DNA of 64,000 bases, from the NCBI RefSeq assembly GCF_013214165.1, contig NZ_JABSSM010000021.1:62001-126000 (forward strand), given 5' to 3'. The notes under the pieces are model-generated. The model ran no database searches. It was given only the letters and a program-made list of their open reading frames with translations, and had not been told where the DNA came from. This DNA comes from Shewanella sp. (GTDB lineage Bacteria > Pseudomonadota > Gammaproteobacteria > Enterobacterales > Shewanellaceae). Positions 11,155 to 23,780 of the stretch are shown in pieces. The position numbers were made by a program, and so were the translations under genes. How positions within the stretch are numbered: position 1 is the stretch's first letter; the number at the start of each line of letters is the position of its first letter.

Positions 11155-11829
11155 ATGAAAACAACACCCCCCTCTCCCAAAACAATAGAAGAACTGATGC
11201 AACGAGCCAACAGCATGGCAGGCCTGACTCTAGGCCAAGTTGCCGATTCTCACGGATTCACCACTCCAGCCGATCTTAAAAGAGATAAGGGCTGGGTGGG
11301 TCAGTTGATCGAATATGAACTCGGGGCACTTGCAGGTTCTAGACCTGAGCAGGATTTTCTGCATCTAGGGGTAGAGTTAAAGACGATCCCAATCGATGAC
11401 AAGGGGAAACCCCTCGAGACCACCTATGTGACTGTTGCCCCCTTAGTCGGTATACAAGGCCTGACTTGGGAAAAAAGTATTGTCTATCATAAATTGCAGA
11501 CCGTACTCTGGGTTCCGGTACAAGGAAACCGAAACATTCCGGTGGCCCAAAGACAGATAGGCACGCCCATCTTATGGTCTCCAGCACCAGATGAACTCGC
11601 GCTGCTGCAGCAAGATTGGGAAGAAATAATGGAATTCATTGCCATGGGGCAGGTACAAGAACTCACTGCCAGGCATGGTGAAGTGCTACAACTTAGGCCC
11701 AAAGGCGCAAATAGTCGCTCAGTAACCCAGAGCATAGGTAAAGACGGAGCCAAGAGATTGACCAACCCTAGAGGCTTTTATCTTAAAATCCCCTTCACGC
11801 AATCGATACTTAAGCGTTTTTTTAACTAA
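11155..11829 (+). CDS. mutH: DNA mismatch repair endonuclease MutH
   Basis: 224 aa; [15 protein letters not shown] and [16 protein letters not shown] motifs. Confidence 0.95.
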   Translation: MKTTPPSPKTIEELMQRANSMAGLTLGQVADSHGFTTPADLKRDKGWVGQLIEYELGALAGSRPEQDFLHLGVELKTIPIDDKGKPLETTYVTVAPLVGIQGLTWEKSIVYHKLQTVLWVPVQGNRNIPVAQRQIGTPILWSPAPDELALLQQDWEEIMEFIAMGQVQELTARHGEVLQLRPKGANSRSVTQSIGKDGAKRLTNPRGFYLKIPFTQSILKRFFN

Positions 11830-11830
11830 A

Positions 11831-11880
11831 TATCATCCGATATCAACCGATATCAACCGATATCAACCGATATCATCTTC
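11831..11880. repeat. 10-bp tandem repeat (tatcaaccga), 3 exact copies plus degenerate flanking units
   Basis: tatcatccga tatcaaccga tatcaaccga tatcaaccga tatcatcttc read directly. Confidence 0.95.
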
Positions 11881-11981
11881 ATTTGACCAAGATCACAAAT
11901 ACTACTGGAAATCATAGGGTCATTTTCTATAGACTAGCGCATCCTGAACCAATAGACCTACGTTAGGAATAACTAGATACC

Positions 11982-13061
11982 GTGAGAGCACGTATACAAG
12001 CAAAAAAACTTATTTTTGCGATTACCGCCTGGTCAATAGCCATGGTCGCGTTTGTGTTTTTTAGGTATGCCCAAGCTCCGGATCTTCCTCAATGGGCGGT
12101 AGGAAGCGCAGATCTCGCCACACTCGCTATTTATATGGGGATCATATTTGGTAGCCTACATTGGTTGTCTAACCTGATTGCCGACTTCAGTGCTATTAAC
12201 AGGCTTCCATACATATTCTCGGTTATTTTTAAAGGCCTATTTCTACTGCTTGGTGCCACTACGCTCGCTTATATGACCCAGTTTTTGAACATGTGGGCCA
12301 TAGAAAACCATATGTCGACATTGAGGCAGATGTTGACTGCGCATATTCTTTACAGCCCCTCGTTCCAGGCTTTGATCGTCTACCTGGTCGTTGTCAGAGT
12401 CAGTTTAGCCTTTATCGAACAGATGGCACTCCTAGTCGGGCCCAGAGTATTGCTCAATATTGGTCTGGGTAAATACCATAAACCCAGATATGAACAGAGA
12501 TTATTTCTTTATTTAGACATGGTTGCCTCAACGACTCATGCCGAGACTTTAGGCGATTATCGCTTTAGTCGCTTGATCCAAGACAGCTTCAGCCTACTTT
12601 CTGACACTGTTGTCAACAATGAAGCCGAAATTTATCGATATATGGGCGATGCAGTCCTGATCCATTGGCCCTTAGAATACGGCGTTCAGAAAGACCGCAG
12701 CTTCAATATCTACTATGAATTCAGTCAGCAGCTTAAATGGCAACGGAAATATTTTGAAGAGCAATATGGATTTGTGCCTAAATTTAAGTGTGCGGCTCAT
12801 TGTGGTCAGGTTGTGGCTGCCGTCGTTGGCGTGCAGAAGCAAGAGATAAGCTTCTTCAGTGATGTATTAAACACCTTAGCCAGACTACAAGATCAATGTA
12901 ATCCTTTAGGGCAAAGAATGTTGATATCGGGCTCTCTCGCGTCCCGAGTAGATATGGATTCCAGCCAATATGAAATTACCAGCTTAGGACCCATCAAGCT
13001 CAAGGGTAAGCAGCACTCTACTGAAGTATTCAGTGTCGTGCCTAAATCCGATCTTGCTTAA
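11982..13061 (+). CDS. Membrane-anchored class III adenylate/guanylate cyclase
   Basis: Hydrophobic N-terminal half, then LDMVASTTHAETLGDYRFSRLIQDSF and YRYMGDAVLIHW cyclase motifs; GTG start. Confidence 0.85.
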   Translation: MRARIQAKKLIFAITAWSIAMVAFVFFRYAQAPDLPQWAVGSADLATLAIYMGIIFGSLHWLSNLIADFSAINRLPYIFSVIFKGLFLLLGATTLAYMTQFLNMWAIENHMSTLRQMLTAHILYSPSFQALIVYLVVVRVSLAFIEQMALLVGPRVLLNIGLGKYHKPRYEQRLFLYLDMVASTTHAETLGDYRFSRLIQDSFSLLSDTVVNNEAEIYRYMGDAVLIHWPLEYGVQKDRSFNIYYEFSQQLKWQRKYFEEQYGFVPKFKCAAHCGQVVAAVVGVQKQEISFFSDVLNTLARLQDQCNPLGQRMLISGSLASRVDMDSSQYEITSLGPIKLKGKQHSTEVFSVVPKSDLA

Positions 13062-13112
13062 GGATTAACAAGACGAGTGCCATCAAGCAACCCAGTCAGA
13101 TGGCGATATAAA

Positions 13113-14024
13113 TTAGTTATCTTTCTGTTCCAATATATTTTGAATCGCTAAGCCTAAGGTTCTAAAGGTCAAGATACGACTCGATGTCTGACGCCACACC
13201 AGACCAATCTCTCTGTAAGGGGCTTCACCCGGAGGCTGCATCACTCTCAATTCAGTATCATTTAAGATCCCGGCATCGATAGCCATCTGAGGCAGAAAAG
13301 TCGTTCCAAGCTTACTGTTCACCATCTGCACTAAGGTATGCAGACTCGTTGCGGCAAACGGATTGACCTTAGCGCTATTAGCTAGCTCACAGGCGCTCAC
13401 GGCATGACCGGTAATACAGTGCTCAGCCTGTAGCAAAAAAATACTCTGATCGGGCAGAGATTTATAATCCAGGGGTTCGTGTATGACATCCGTCAGCTCC
13501 TCATGAACAACAAGCTTAAACGGGTCTATCCCCACCTTCATACTATGAAAGCCACTGGTATCCACGGGTAGAGCCAGCAGTAACAGGTCTAACTCGCCCT
13601 TCCCCAAGGCATCCAACAAACGCTCAGTGGTATCCTCTTTCAAGAATAAGGTTAAATCAGCATAGGTACTCTGACAATGCTTAACCACCTTACTCAACAA
13701 GAAGGGTGCTATCGTTGGAATACAACCGAGTCGGATATCTCCGGTCATAGGCTCGCCCTGATGTTTCACAAGCTCTACCAGATCGTCTACATCGGTCAGT
13801 AATTTTCTCGAACGCTGTACGACTTCCTCTCCAATGGCGGTGAAGATAAATGACTTATGATCACGCTCAATCAACTGATGCCCGAGTTGCTCTTCTAAAT
13901 TTTGAATACCACTCGAAAGCGTTGATTGGCTGACATGACTCACCTTGGCAGCTCTATTAAAATTCTGTTCTTGATGCAAATTAACCAAATAGAAAAGGTT
14001 TTTCAAACTGGGTAAATGTTTCAT
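13113..14024 (-). CDS. oxyR: LysR-family regulator, OxyR-like
   Basis: HTH NFNRAAKVSHVSQSTLSSGIQNLEEQLG and Cys pair region EHCITGHAVSACEL resembling the redox-active cysteines of OxyR. Confidence 0.75.
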   Translation of the reverse strand: MKHLPSLKNLFYLVNLHQEQNFNRAAKVSHVSQSTLSSGIQNLEEQLGHQLIERDHKSFIFTAIGEEVVQRSRKLLTDVDDLVELVKHQGEPMTGDIRLGCIPTIAPFLLSKVVKHCQSTYADLTLFLKEDTTERLLDALGKGELDLLLLALPVDTSGFHSMKVGIDPFKLVVHEELTDVIHEPLDYKSLPDQSIFLLQAEHCITGHAVSACELANSAKVNPFAATSLHTLVQMVNSKLGTTFLPQMAIDAGILNDTELRVMQPPGEAPYREIGLVWRQTSSRILTFRTLGLAIQNILEQKDN

Positions 14025-14164
14025 AAAATCGATTACCAATCACAATGTATATCCAAAATATCAATTTAACTTTACCACATAGGCCAAGTAAAGCGACTAA
14101 GCCTTAGCTCAAATATGTGAACAGAATCGACTTAAACCGTTAAAAAGAGGCCAAAATGTGATGC

Positions 14165-14421
14165 CACCTGTCGATACGATGGTGAAGAGTTCGACATCTT
14201 ACTGCCTAATACCTATATACAGGGAGCGGCACATGTTGCCCACCAGCTCAGCATGGCTGATAAGCAGCAAGCCCATTCTAACTTATATAGGTGTCAGCAT
14301 AAGCCAAGGGGTAGCCTACGTTTAGTACCAGGTGGTTTTTGAAGAGATGAAGCTTAGCGGATAAAGCCCTGTATCGAGCCAAAACTTAGGTCGTGATAGA
14401 TTCGAACGCACAACATTGAAG
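14165..14421 (+). pseudogene. Decayed GGDEF (diguanylate cyclase) fragment
   Basis: Reading from 14172: RYDGEEFDILLPNTYIQGAAHVAHQLSMADKQQAHSN..., then stops, then ADKALYRAKT, then frameshift to GRDRFERTTLK. Confidence 0.7.
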
Positions 14422-14485
14422 CCTCTCATATAAAAAGAGCAAGCCGAGTTCAATATTCTACGCCATCAGGATTGGTACCCAGGAC

Positions 14486-14538
14486 AAAAAAAGCCCCGAT
14501 GACCCAGTCTGTATCTCGGGTCATCGGGGCTCTTTTTT
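14486..14538 (-). terminator. Rho-independent terminator (bidirectional appearance), downstream of the Hpt gene
   Basis: aaaaaaagccccgatgaccc...gggtcatcggggctctttttt. Confidence 0.85.
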
Positions 14539-14579
14539 ACCCCATACTTTAGCAAGAGGTAAGAATGCTTATTTAATGA

Positions 14580-14945
14580 TTAAGCTTTAGACTCTAAGTA
14601 TTGCTTAAGCTCGGCTAAGTCTTGGCTAGCATGATCGACGATGGCTTGTAACCAGACATCATGTTCAGTAGCCCAAGCAGCCTCTTCACCGTGTTGGAGT
14701 AACTGAGCAAATTGCTGTATTCGCTTTAGACCGACAGAACCCGCAGCCCCTTTAAATTTATGAGCTTCTGAGCATAATGTATCTTTATCTTGGGCTTCTT
14801 TGGCATTAACCAGATTACCAACATATTCTGGCATGAGTTGCTCAAATAACACGACACTCTTCAACAAGGTACCAGCACCTATGGCACTACAGTATTGTTC
14901 TAGTGTATTAAGATCCAAAATTGATTCTATTTCAGCTGTTGCCAT
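14580..14945 (-). CDS. Hpt (histidine phosphotransfer) domain protein
   Basis: 121 aa; AHKFKGAAGSVGLKRIQQFAQLLQ contains the phosphoacceptor-His motif. Confidence 0.85.
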   Translation of the reverse strand: MATAEIESILDLNTLEQYCSAIGAGTLLKSVVLFEQLMPEYVGNLVNAKEAQDKDTLCSEAHKFKGAAGSVGLKRIQQFAQLLQHGEEAAWATEHDVWLQAIVDHASQDLAELKQYLESKA

Positions 14946-15847
14946 CTTCAGGCACCTCTCAAAAATTTTGACTAGATTAAAGACGATTTACCACATAATA
15001 CCCGCTATAATTACTGGTGCAACTAATTGAGTGATATGTCAGTAAAAACCAATACTTTTTAACCATTCATTAACAGGTTGTTAATTAAATCTATTATTTA
15101 ACTGTAACTTCTTAGATTTAGAGGCGAGTTTATCTTAAAAGTTAAATAGCGGCCTTGTTCCCCCTTTGCTCTCAAGTCATTCACGATCGCCACCAGCCAA
15201 TCCCAACGAAATGCACACCATTGAGGGGCCTTTCGCATCTAAGATTAATTTTTTAAGCTTGCCACCAAATTGCTTCTTGCAAGTAACACCTAAGGTATTG
15301 ACCTAACGATCCAGTCCCACTCTTGACTCTATTATCCAAGAAAACAATCACCATATTTTAAGGCATTCACCCATAGCAAACATTGTGTTATATCAAACTC
15401 CTGACAGTCGAAAAGTTTTACTGTCAAACTTTTCGATTTAACTAAAAATAATGAGCTCGAGTTCCAAGTCAGGTTCACAATGTTACTTAAAGCACTCGTT
15501 ATGCATAAGTAATCACGCGATGAATTTAAGAATAATTCACTGCACATGCAAAAAAAATCACTTTCAATAAAATAATATATGAGCTTAGTTTTGTTAAAAT
15601 TTAGTAAAGCAAAAACAAGAAAAAGCTAAAATTCTTTTTATTCATAACGTTATACAGCAACTTCCACAGTTTACGTTAACGTAAAGTGATTATCAAACCT
15701 GTATCTAACTGGCGGCAACTACCATATTTTATGCAATCATTTGGTTTGACCTTTGCAGTATCTAGGGGTAATTTGAATGGTTCGGGTGCATATATATAAC
15801 AAAAAATTCCCCGAGTAGTATTTTAGTTATAGTTTATGGAGTCGTGT

Positions 15848-18800
15848 ATGAGCTTGTATCACCCCAGTTTCGAGCGAGACAATTGCGGTTTTGGCCTAAT
15901 AGCCCAGATGGACGGTGAACCCAGCCACCGCATAGTAAGAACAGCAATTCAGGGGCTGGATCGTATGAAGCACCGCGGTGGTATTGCATCCGACGGTCGC
16001 ACAGGTGATGGCTGTGGCTTACTCATGCAAATGCCCGTTAAGTTCTTTGAAGCGGTTGCCGCAGAGAATGATTGGCATTTGAGTCGGAAATTTGCGGTCG
16101 GTGTATTTTTCCTCAATCAAGATGACAAATTAGCTCAAGCAGCCAAAGAACTTCTTGAGCGTGAGCTAGAAAAAGAAACTTTAAGTGTTGCCGGCTGGAG
16201 AAAGGTCCCCGTCAACCCTGAGGTGTTAGGTCCTATAGGTAAAGCGAGCCAGCCACAAATTTACCAGGCACTGATTAACTCCCCCATAGGTTGGCGGGAG
16301 AAGGATTTAGAACGTCGTCTTTATATGGCCAGACGACGTTTGGAGCAGCAACTGACTCACGATGAAGAGTTTTACGTTGCAAGTTTATCTGGTCAGGTAA
16401 TCGTCTATAAAGGCTTGATGATGCCGGCGGATCTACCGGAATTTTACCTCGACTTAGCCGATATCCGTCTCCAAAGCTCTATCTGTCTATTCCACCAGAG
16501 ATTTTCCACTAATACATCACCTAAATGGCCCTTGGCTCAGCCTTTTAGATATCTGGCCCACAACGGCGAGATCAACACCATAACCTGTAACCGTCAATGG
16601 GCACGTGCACGAGCCTACAAGTTCAATGCGCCTCTCTTGCCTGATCTTCAGCAAGCGGCGCCCTTCGTCAATGAAACGGGATCGGACTCCTCTTCTCTGG
16701 ATAACATGCTGGAGATGTTACTCGCCGGCGGCATGGACCTATATAGAGCCATGCGCTTGTTGATCCCACCAGCATGGCAAAGTAACCCGGAAATGGATGA
16801 AGAGCTCAAAGCCTTCTACGATTTCAACTCCATGCATATGGAGCCTTGGGATGGACCCGCTGGGATAGTGATGACTAACGGTAGGCATGTGGCCTGCGCG
16901 GTCGATCGCAATGGCCTGCGCCCATCACGCTATGTGATTACCAAGGATAGAATACTCACATTGGCCTCCGAAGTCGGAATATGGGACTACGCTCCAGACG
17001 AAGTCGTCGAAAAGGGTCGAGTCGGCCCAGGTGAGCTACTGGTGCTCGATACACTCAATGGTCAGCTGTATTCTTCATTTGAGATAGATAACGACCTTAA
17101 ACGTCGCCACCCATACAAGGAATGGATGGCCAAAAACAGTCGCACCCTGACACCTGCAGAAGATTTACCCAATGAGGCACAGGGAGTGAGTGAATTCAGC
17201 GATGAACAACTGCTGCAATATCACAAGCAATTTGGCTATTCGCGGGAAGAGTTGCAAGATGTCATCTGGGTCCTCGCCCAAAAAGGCGAAGAGGCCACGG
17301 GATCTATGGGTGACGATACGCCTATGGCCGTATTGTCGAAGAAATCCCGTACTATATACGACTATTTCAGACAAAAATTCGCCCAAGTCACTAACCCTCC
17401 CATAGATCCATTGAGAGAGAAGCACGTGATGTCTCTCACCACATGCGTCGGCAGAGAGCAGAACTTATTTAATGAGACGACTGGGCATGCCTATCGTGTC
17501 ATGTTTAACTCACCGGTATTACTTTACAGTGATTTCAATCAGCTCATGGCCTTGGACTCTATGTATTATCGTGCCAACACCATAGATCTGAACTATGACT
17601 TGAGTGAAGGATTAGAGCAGGCAATCACTCGAGTCTGTGACGAATCCGAGAGACTGGCCAGAACAGGAACCACCCTACTCATCTTATCCGACAGAGCCAC
17701 CGACAAGTCTAAACAGGTTATTCCTGCTGCCATGGCCGTAGGGGCCATACAGCACGTACTCGTCAACAAGAGTCTACGTTGTGACACCAATATCGTGGTT
17801 GAAACCGCGACCACGAGAGATCCGCATCATTTTGCCGTGCTGCTCGGATTCGGTGCCACAGCCATCTACCCCTATCTGGCCTATGAATCTATCTGCGCCC
17901 TTGCGAGGAAGAGCAATATTGCCGACACTCGCAAATTGATGCTCAATTTCCGTCAGGGCATCGATAAGGGTCTGAGAAAGATCATGTCGAAAATGGGCAT
18001 TAGCACAGTTGCCTCATACCGTTGTAGTCAACAATTTGAGGCCATAGGCCTGGCAAGCGAAGTTGTTGATCTCTGTTTCAATGGCGTGATAAGCCGTATC
18101 CAAGGGGCCAGCTTTGACCTGCTTGAGCAAGATCAGGTCAAGCTGCATAAAATCGCGTTCCAGGCACATCAGCCTCTCAGCCAAGGGGGATTGTTAAAAT
18201 ATGTCGCAGGGGGCGAGTATCACAGCTTCAACCCAGATGTAGTCAACACGCTTCAGGCTTGCTTGAAAGACAAGGATTACCCCACTTATAAGCGCTTCAC
18301 CGAGCTGGTAGACCAGCGTCCGGTCGCGACACTAAGAGATCTCATCGAAGTTAAGGGAGAGCTGCCAGCGGTCGCACTAGACAGTGTCGAGCCGGCCACT
18401 AATTTATTCACCAGATTTGACAGTGCGGCCATGAGTATTGGCGCACTCAGCCCTGAGGCGCACGAAGCGCTCGCTGTTGCGATGAATCGACTCGGCGGCC
18501 GTTCTAACTCGGGTGAAGGCGGAGAAGATCCACGTCGTTTCAACACCGAAGGCAACTCCAAGATCAAGCAAATAGCCTCTGGGCGCTTCGGTGTCACGGC
18601 CCATTATTTGGTTAATGCCGAAGTGTTACAGATCAAGATCGCCCAAGGGGCAAAACCCGGTGAAGGCGGTCAGCTCCCCGGTGATAAGGTGAGCGTCGAG
18701 ATCGCGGGTCTGCGTAACGCCAAACCAGGAGTCACATTAATATCGCCACCACCGCACCATGATATTTACTCGATTGAAGACTTAGCCCAGCTGATTTTCG

Positions 18801-20296
18801 ATCTTAAACAGATTAATCCTAAGGCGCTGATCTCGGTTAAGTTGGTTTCAGAGCCTGGTGTTGGCACCATAGCCACTGGAGTGGCCAAGGCTTACGCCGA
18901 TATGATCACCATCTCAGGTTACGATGGTGGTACCGGTGCCAGCCCAATCACTTCCGTTAAATATGCCGGCAGCCCGTGGGAGCTAGGACTTGCCGAAGTG
19001 CATCAGTCTCTGGTGAAGAATGGATTGCGGCATAAGATCCGCCTCCAGGTCGATGGGGGGTTAAAGTCGGGCAGAGACGTCATCAAGGCAGCCTTATTAG
19101 GCGCGGAAAGCTTCGGTTTCGGTACTGTGCCTATGATAGCCCTAGGATGTAAATACCTGCGTATTTGTCACCTCAACAACTGTGCCACAGGCATAGCAAC
19201 TCAGAATAAACAACTCAGAAACGAGCATTATCACGGCCTTCCCGAGCGTGTGATGACCTATTTCGAGTTCGTTGCCAGAGAGATTCGCGAAGAGATGGCG
19301 GCCTTAGGCGTCACCGAATTTGAGCAACTAGTGGGTCGCAGCGACTGGTTACATGCACTAGAAGGCGAGACTCCCAAGCAACAAGGTCTCGACTTAAGCC
19401 CTATCTTGTACACCCCAGAGGTCCCAGAGGGCAGCGCTGTCACCTGGAAAGAACTCAATCCACCCACAGATATTGGTAAGCTAAACCAAGAGATCTTAGC
19501 CAAGTGCAGAGACGCCGTTGAACAAGGCGAGTCATTCTCGGCTCGCTTCGAAATAGGCAATATAGACCGCTCTGTTGGCGCTGCACTGTCGGGATTCGTG
19601 GCCACCACTATGGGTAAAGAGGGAGCTAAGGCCCCCATTCGCCTGCAATTTAATGGCAGCGCGGGCCAGAGCTTCGGTGTTTGGAACAGTCCTGGCATAG
19701 AGCTAACTGTCTGTGGCGATGCCAACGATTATGTCGGTAAGGGCATGTCTGGCGGTAAGATCACCATACACCCTCCTCTGGGTAGCAACTTCCAGAGTGA
19801 GCGCTCATCGATCATAGGTAACACTTGTCTCTATGGCGCTTCTGGCGGCAAGTTATTTGCGGCCGGTATCGCCGGTGAACGCTTCGCGGTAAGAAACTCA
19901 GGAGCACTTGCAGTCGTTGAAGGCCTAGGCGATAACGGTTGTGAATATATGACTGGCGGAATTGTCCTGGTGCTGGGTAAGACAGGAGTTAACTTTGGCG
20001 CGGGTATGACAGGAGGTTTTGCCTATGTCTTCGACCGTTTTGGCCGCTTTAACCGCAGAGTCAACACCGAACTGGTCGATACTCAAAAACTCGACTCCCC
20101 CATACATCAACAGCACCTGAAGGGTCTCATAGAGGAACACCTGGCAGAAACGGGCAGTGAACACGCAAAAATGCTGTTGAATGATTTCGAAAATTGGCTC
20201 GACTGCTTCGTGTTAGTCAAGCCTAAGAATATCCCGGTCTCGGATCTATTGAGACTCGAGCAGCAACAACCTGAACTAAAAGTGATCGCGGGGTAA
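15848..20296 (+). CDS. gltB: Glutamate synthase large subunit; start likely MSLYHPSFERDNCGFG at 15848
   Basis: About 1480 aa; CGFGLIAQMDGEPSH amidotransferase N-terminus, central FMN/Fe-S and C-terminal GXGXG domains. Confidence 0.97.
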   Translation: MSLYHPSFERDNCGFGLIAQMDGEPSHRIVRTAIQGLDRMKHRGGIASDGRTGDGCGLLMQMPVKFFEAVAAENDWHLSRKFAVGVFFLNQDDKLAQAAKELLERELEKETLSVAGWRKVPVNPEVLGPIGKASQPQIYQALINSPIGWREKDLERRLYMARRRLEQQLTHDEEFYVASLSGQVIVYKGLMMPADLPEFYLDLADIRLQSSICLFHQRFSTNTSPKWPLAQPFRYLAHNGEINTITCNRQWARARAYKFNAPLLPDLQQAAPFVNETGSDSSSLDNMLEMLLAGGMDLYRAMRLLIPPAWQSNPEMDEELKAFYDFNSMHMEPWDGPAGIVMTNGRHVACAVDRNGLRPSRYVITKDRILTLASEVGIWDYAPDEVVEKGRVGPGELLVLDTLNGQLYSSFEIDNDLKRRHPYKEWMAKNSRTLTPAEDLPNEAQGVSEFSDEQLLQYHKQFGYSREELQDVIWVLAQKGEEATGSMGDDTPMAVLSKKSRTIYDYFRQKFAQVTNPPIDPLREKHVMSLTTCVGREQNLFNETTGHAYRVMFNSPVLLYSDFNQLMALDSMYYRANTIDLNYDLSEGLEQAITRVCDESERLARTGTTLLILSDRATDKSKQVIPAAMAVGAIQHVLVNKSLRCDTNIVVETATTRDPHHFAVLLGFGATAIYPYLAYESICALARKSNIADTRKLMLNFRQGIDKGLRKIMSKMGISTVASYRCSQQFEAIGLASEVVDLCFNGVISRIQGASFDLLEQDQVKLHKIAFQAHQPLSQGGLLKYVAGGEYHSFNPDVVNTLQACLKDKDYPTYKRFTELVDQRPVATLRDLIEVKGELPAVALDSVEPATNLFTRFDSAAMSIGALSPEAHEALAVAMNRLGGRSNSGEGGEDPRRFNTEGNSKIKQIASGRFGVTAHYLVNAEVLQIKIAQGAKPGEGGQLPGDKVSVEIAGLRNAKPGVTLISPPPHHDIYSIEDLAQLIFDLKQINPKALISVKLVSEPGVGTIATGVAKAYADMITISGYDGGTGASPITSVKYAGSPWELGLAEVHQSLVKNGLRHKIRLQVDGGLKSGRDVIKAALLGAESFGFGTVPMIALGCKYLRICHLNNCATGIATQNKQLRNEHYHGLPERVMTYFEFVAREIREEMAALGVTEFEQLVGRSDWLHALEGETPKQQGLDLSPILYTPEVPEGSAVTWKELNPPTDIGKLNQEILAKCRDAVEQGESFSARFEIGNIDRSVGAALSGFVATTMGKEGAKAPIRLQFNGSAGQSFGVWNSPGIELTVCGDANDYVGKGMSGGKITIHPPLGSNFQSERSSIIGNTCLYGASGGKLFAAGIAGERFAVRNSGALAVVEGLGDNGCEYMTGGIVLVLGKTGVNFGAGMTGGFAYVFDRFGRFNRRVNTELVDTQKLDSPIHQQHLKGLIEEHLAETGSEHAKMLLNDFENWLDCFVLVKPKNIPVSDLLRLEQQQPELKVIAG

Positions 20297-20342
20297 ATAA
20301 TATGATGAAAAATGAGGTTGAATTTATCGTGATCAGGCATAA

Positions 20343-21788
<1,446 letters not shown>

Positions 21789-21854
21789 AGTAAAATATAG
21801 CAACATAACCTAATGTAATACCGATGGGTATTAACAAAGCTTTGCTTGTGATTT

Positions 21855-21880
21855 GCACATCGATTGATGTGCTTTTTTTT
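21855..21880 (+). terminator. Rho-independent terminator after gltD
   Basis: gcacatcgattgatgtgctttttttt. Confidence 0.8.
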
Positions 21881-22365
21881 GCCTTTCAAAAAGTGAGTGT
21901 TTTACATTATTAATGCGGTGGCTATCAACAAGCAACTAGCTATGGCTCCTCACTACCTAGCAGGTATAAAACTAAAGCAACAGCTTACGCGTAATTATCA
22001 TCCGCTAATTTAATCGTTATTTTCAAATACTGGCTTTATGAGTAATATCTATAGATCGCCATCTAAATAACACTCAAGCAGTATTTGAGTAACCCGTTCA
22101 TCAGGATGGTTACATCTAGCCTGATAAGAAAACAAAATCAAAACAGTAACTCCCTCAGCTACCATTATATGTAGCGTGTACCAGATGACTCGATAACAAT
22201 GTAGAGCGAATTAATTTAAAATTCACTATTTTATAATCTTTTTCCCGGGTAAAAATCGCATACTGCATATGATGACTCAAGTTTGAAGTCATTATCGATT
22301 AGGGTTTGATCGGCTTATAGAAGAGGGATTTTAATCAGAGAACAATTAAGGTATCAATAAAGTTT

Positions 22366-23430
22366 ATGACTACAAAAACAGCAACGAGTGCAGCAATTCT
22401 ACTCTTCATATCGACTAACGCTTTTTCACATAATCATGATAAACCAAACCTAGATCCGATTGAACAGCTTCAAAAGAGGCTTCAATTCTGTGCTAATGTG
22501 CCACTGGAAAAAAAATGTTTACAAGCTTGTGATGGTGCCCGAGGCACTGATTCTGAAGCAATCATGTGCGATGTGATAGATGACTTGATGGCCGATGGAG
22601 AAAACTCCAGCGGAGGCTCTCTCGATATTTTAAGATATACCATTAAAGGATTGGAGATATATCAAAAAGATGAACAGACATCCCCTAACCTTGCTGTAGG
22701 CAGCCACAGACGCCTGTATGTAGAAGGCACCTTCATGGACCGTTCTAAGAGGGATATTTCTAAAGCAGTAACATGGACATCATCGGATAGTATTTTAATA
22801 GTGGATGCCCCTTTAACAGGGAAAGACCTATATATGACTCATATCAGTACTATGCGTGCTGTTCGTCCAGATGCCGATGCATGGGTTGAAGCAAAATGGG
22901 GGAATAAATCTCAGAGGTATTTCCTTGAAATATTACCTGTTAATCTAGGTGCCGAATGCGCCACTTTGCAAGTACAAACCGATATTGAAGGAGTTATCAC
23001 GACGTTTGCTTGTCCTGAGACTTTTGAATTTGGAACTTCAGGCCAAGGAGATGGTTACAAATACTACAGAAATGAATCGATCAATAAATACACCAGCATC
23101 TATCTGATGACAACCAAGCGCATGGACTTAACCACGGCCAACGAGTACTGCGCTGCACAGGGTTATCGTCTGCCGACAAGAACCGAGCTTACCACACTCG
23201 CAGATGAGATGACGACCCCAGGCTACTTCAATGTTACTAGTAGCGTTTACGAAGCCGAATCTACCTTGGGTCCCACTGTGAATTATGGTTGGTCGGTAGA
23301 TGAATTTTATTGGTCAAGTACGCCATCGCCACTAGATGATGGTGATTTTATGACAGTGGGTTTACAGCTGGGTGGAGGTATGAAAACGGCGCCATCAGAT
23401 CTCAGAGAAGTGACTTGTGTCATTGATTAG
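22366..23430 (+). CDS. Secreted protein with Ig-like segment and C-terminal DUF1566/Lcl-like domain
   Basis: Signal-peptide-like N-terminus; GTFMDRSKRDISKAVTWTSSDS resembles bacterial Ig-like; NEYCAAQGYRLPTRTELTTLAD...YWSSTP is DUF1566-like. Confidence 0.65.
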   Translation: MTTKTATSAAILLFISTNAFSHNHDKPNLDPIEQLQKRLQFCANVPLEKKCLQACDGARGTDSEAIMCDVIDDLMADGENSSGGSLDILRYTIKGLEIYQKDEQTSPNLAVGSHRRLYVEGTFMDRSKRDISKAVTWTSSDSILIVDAPLTGKDLYMTHISTMRAVRPDADAWVEAKWGNKSQRYFLEILPVNLGAECATLQVQTDIEGVITTFACPETFEFGTSGQGDGYKYYRNESINKYTSIYLMTTKRMDLTTANEYCAAQGYRLPTRTELTTLADEMTTPGYFNVTSSVYEAESTLGPTVNYGWSVDEFYWSSTPSPLDDGDFMTVGLQLGGGMKTAPSDLREVTCVID

Positions 23431-23714
23431 TTCTGATTGATAATTATTATTTAAGTATCAGTCAATTCCCTCTCACCTAGTCTGGGGGTTGACTGAATTG
23501 AGACCTACCTCCAACCGATTCACCTAGCCTAATACCATATAATTTCTCCAATTCATTTGTTAATATTGATCTTAAGTTTTCAAACTTAACCGAGTCTGGC
23601 TAAAATTAAGGCCTAACCTAGGAATGTATTAATGTTTGTTCACTCAATTTCATTACCCCATGTTATATTGGCGCCCATTAACTTCCCAACGTCAACATAA
23701 ATTAAGGTCATTCA

Positions 23715-23780
23715 ATGAAATTTGGTATTTATACTAGCCTACATCGAATTTGGCTTAACGAATTTAAGGTTACTCAATGA
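23715..23780 (+). CDS. Short upstream ORF (21 aa, [21 protein letters not shown]) overlapping the mtnN start by ATGA
   Basis: In-frame translation; TGA at 23778-23780 overlaps ATG at 23777-23779. Confidence 0.45.
   Translation: MKFGIYTSLHRIWLNEFKVTQ

Noticed and set aside
15180-15320. Minus-strand fragment CKKQFGGKLKKLILDAKG...GLAGGDRE suggesting an IS transposase relic
   Set aside because: Short and without a clear catalytic motif; resemblance too weak to call without BLASTX.
15409-15435. Hairpin cgaaaagttt-tactgtc-aaacttttcg upstream of gltB
   Set aside because: AT-rich stem in an AT-rich region, no poly-T and no obvious functional context; may be chance.
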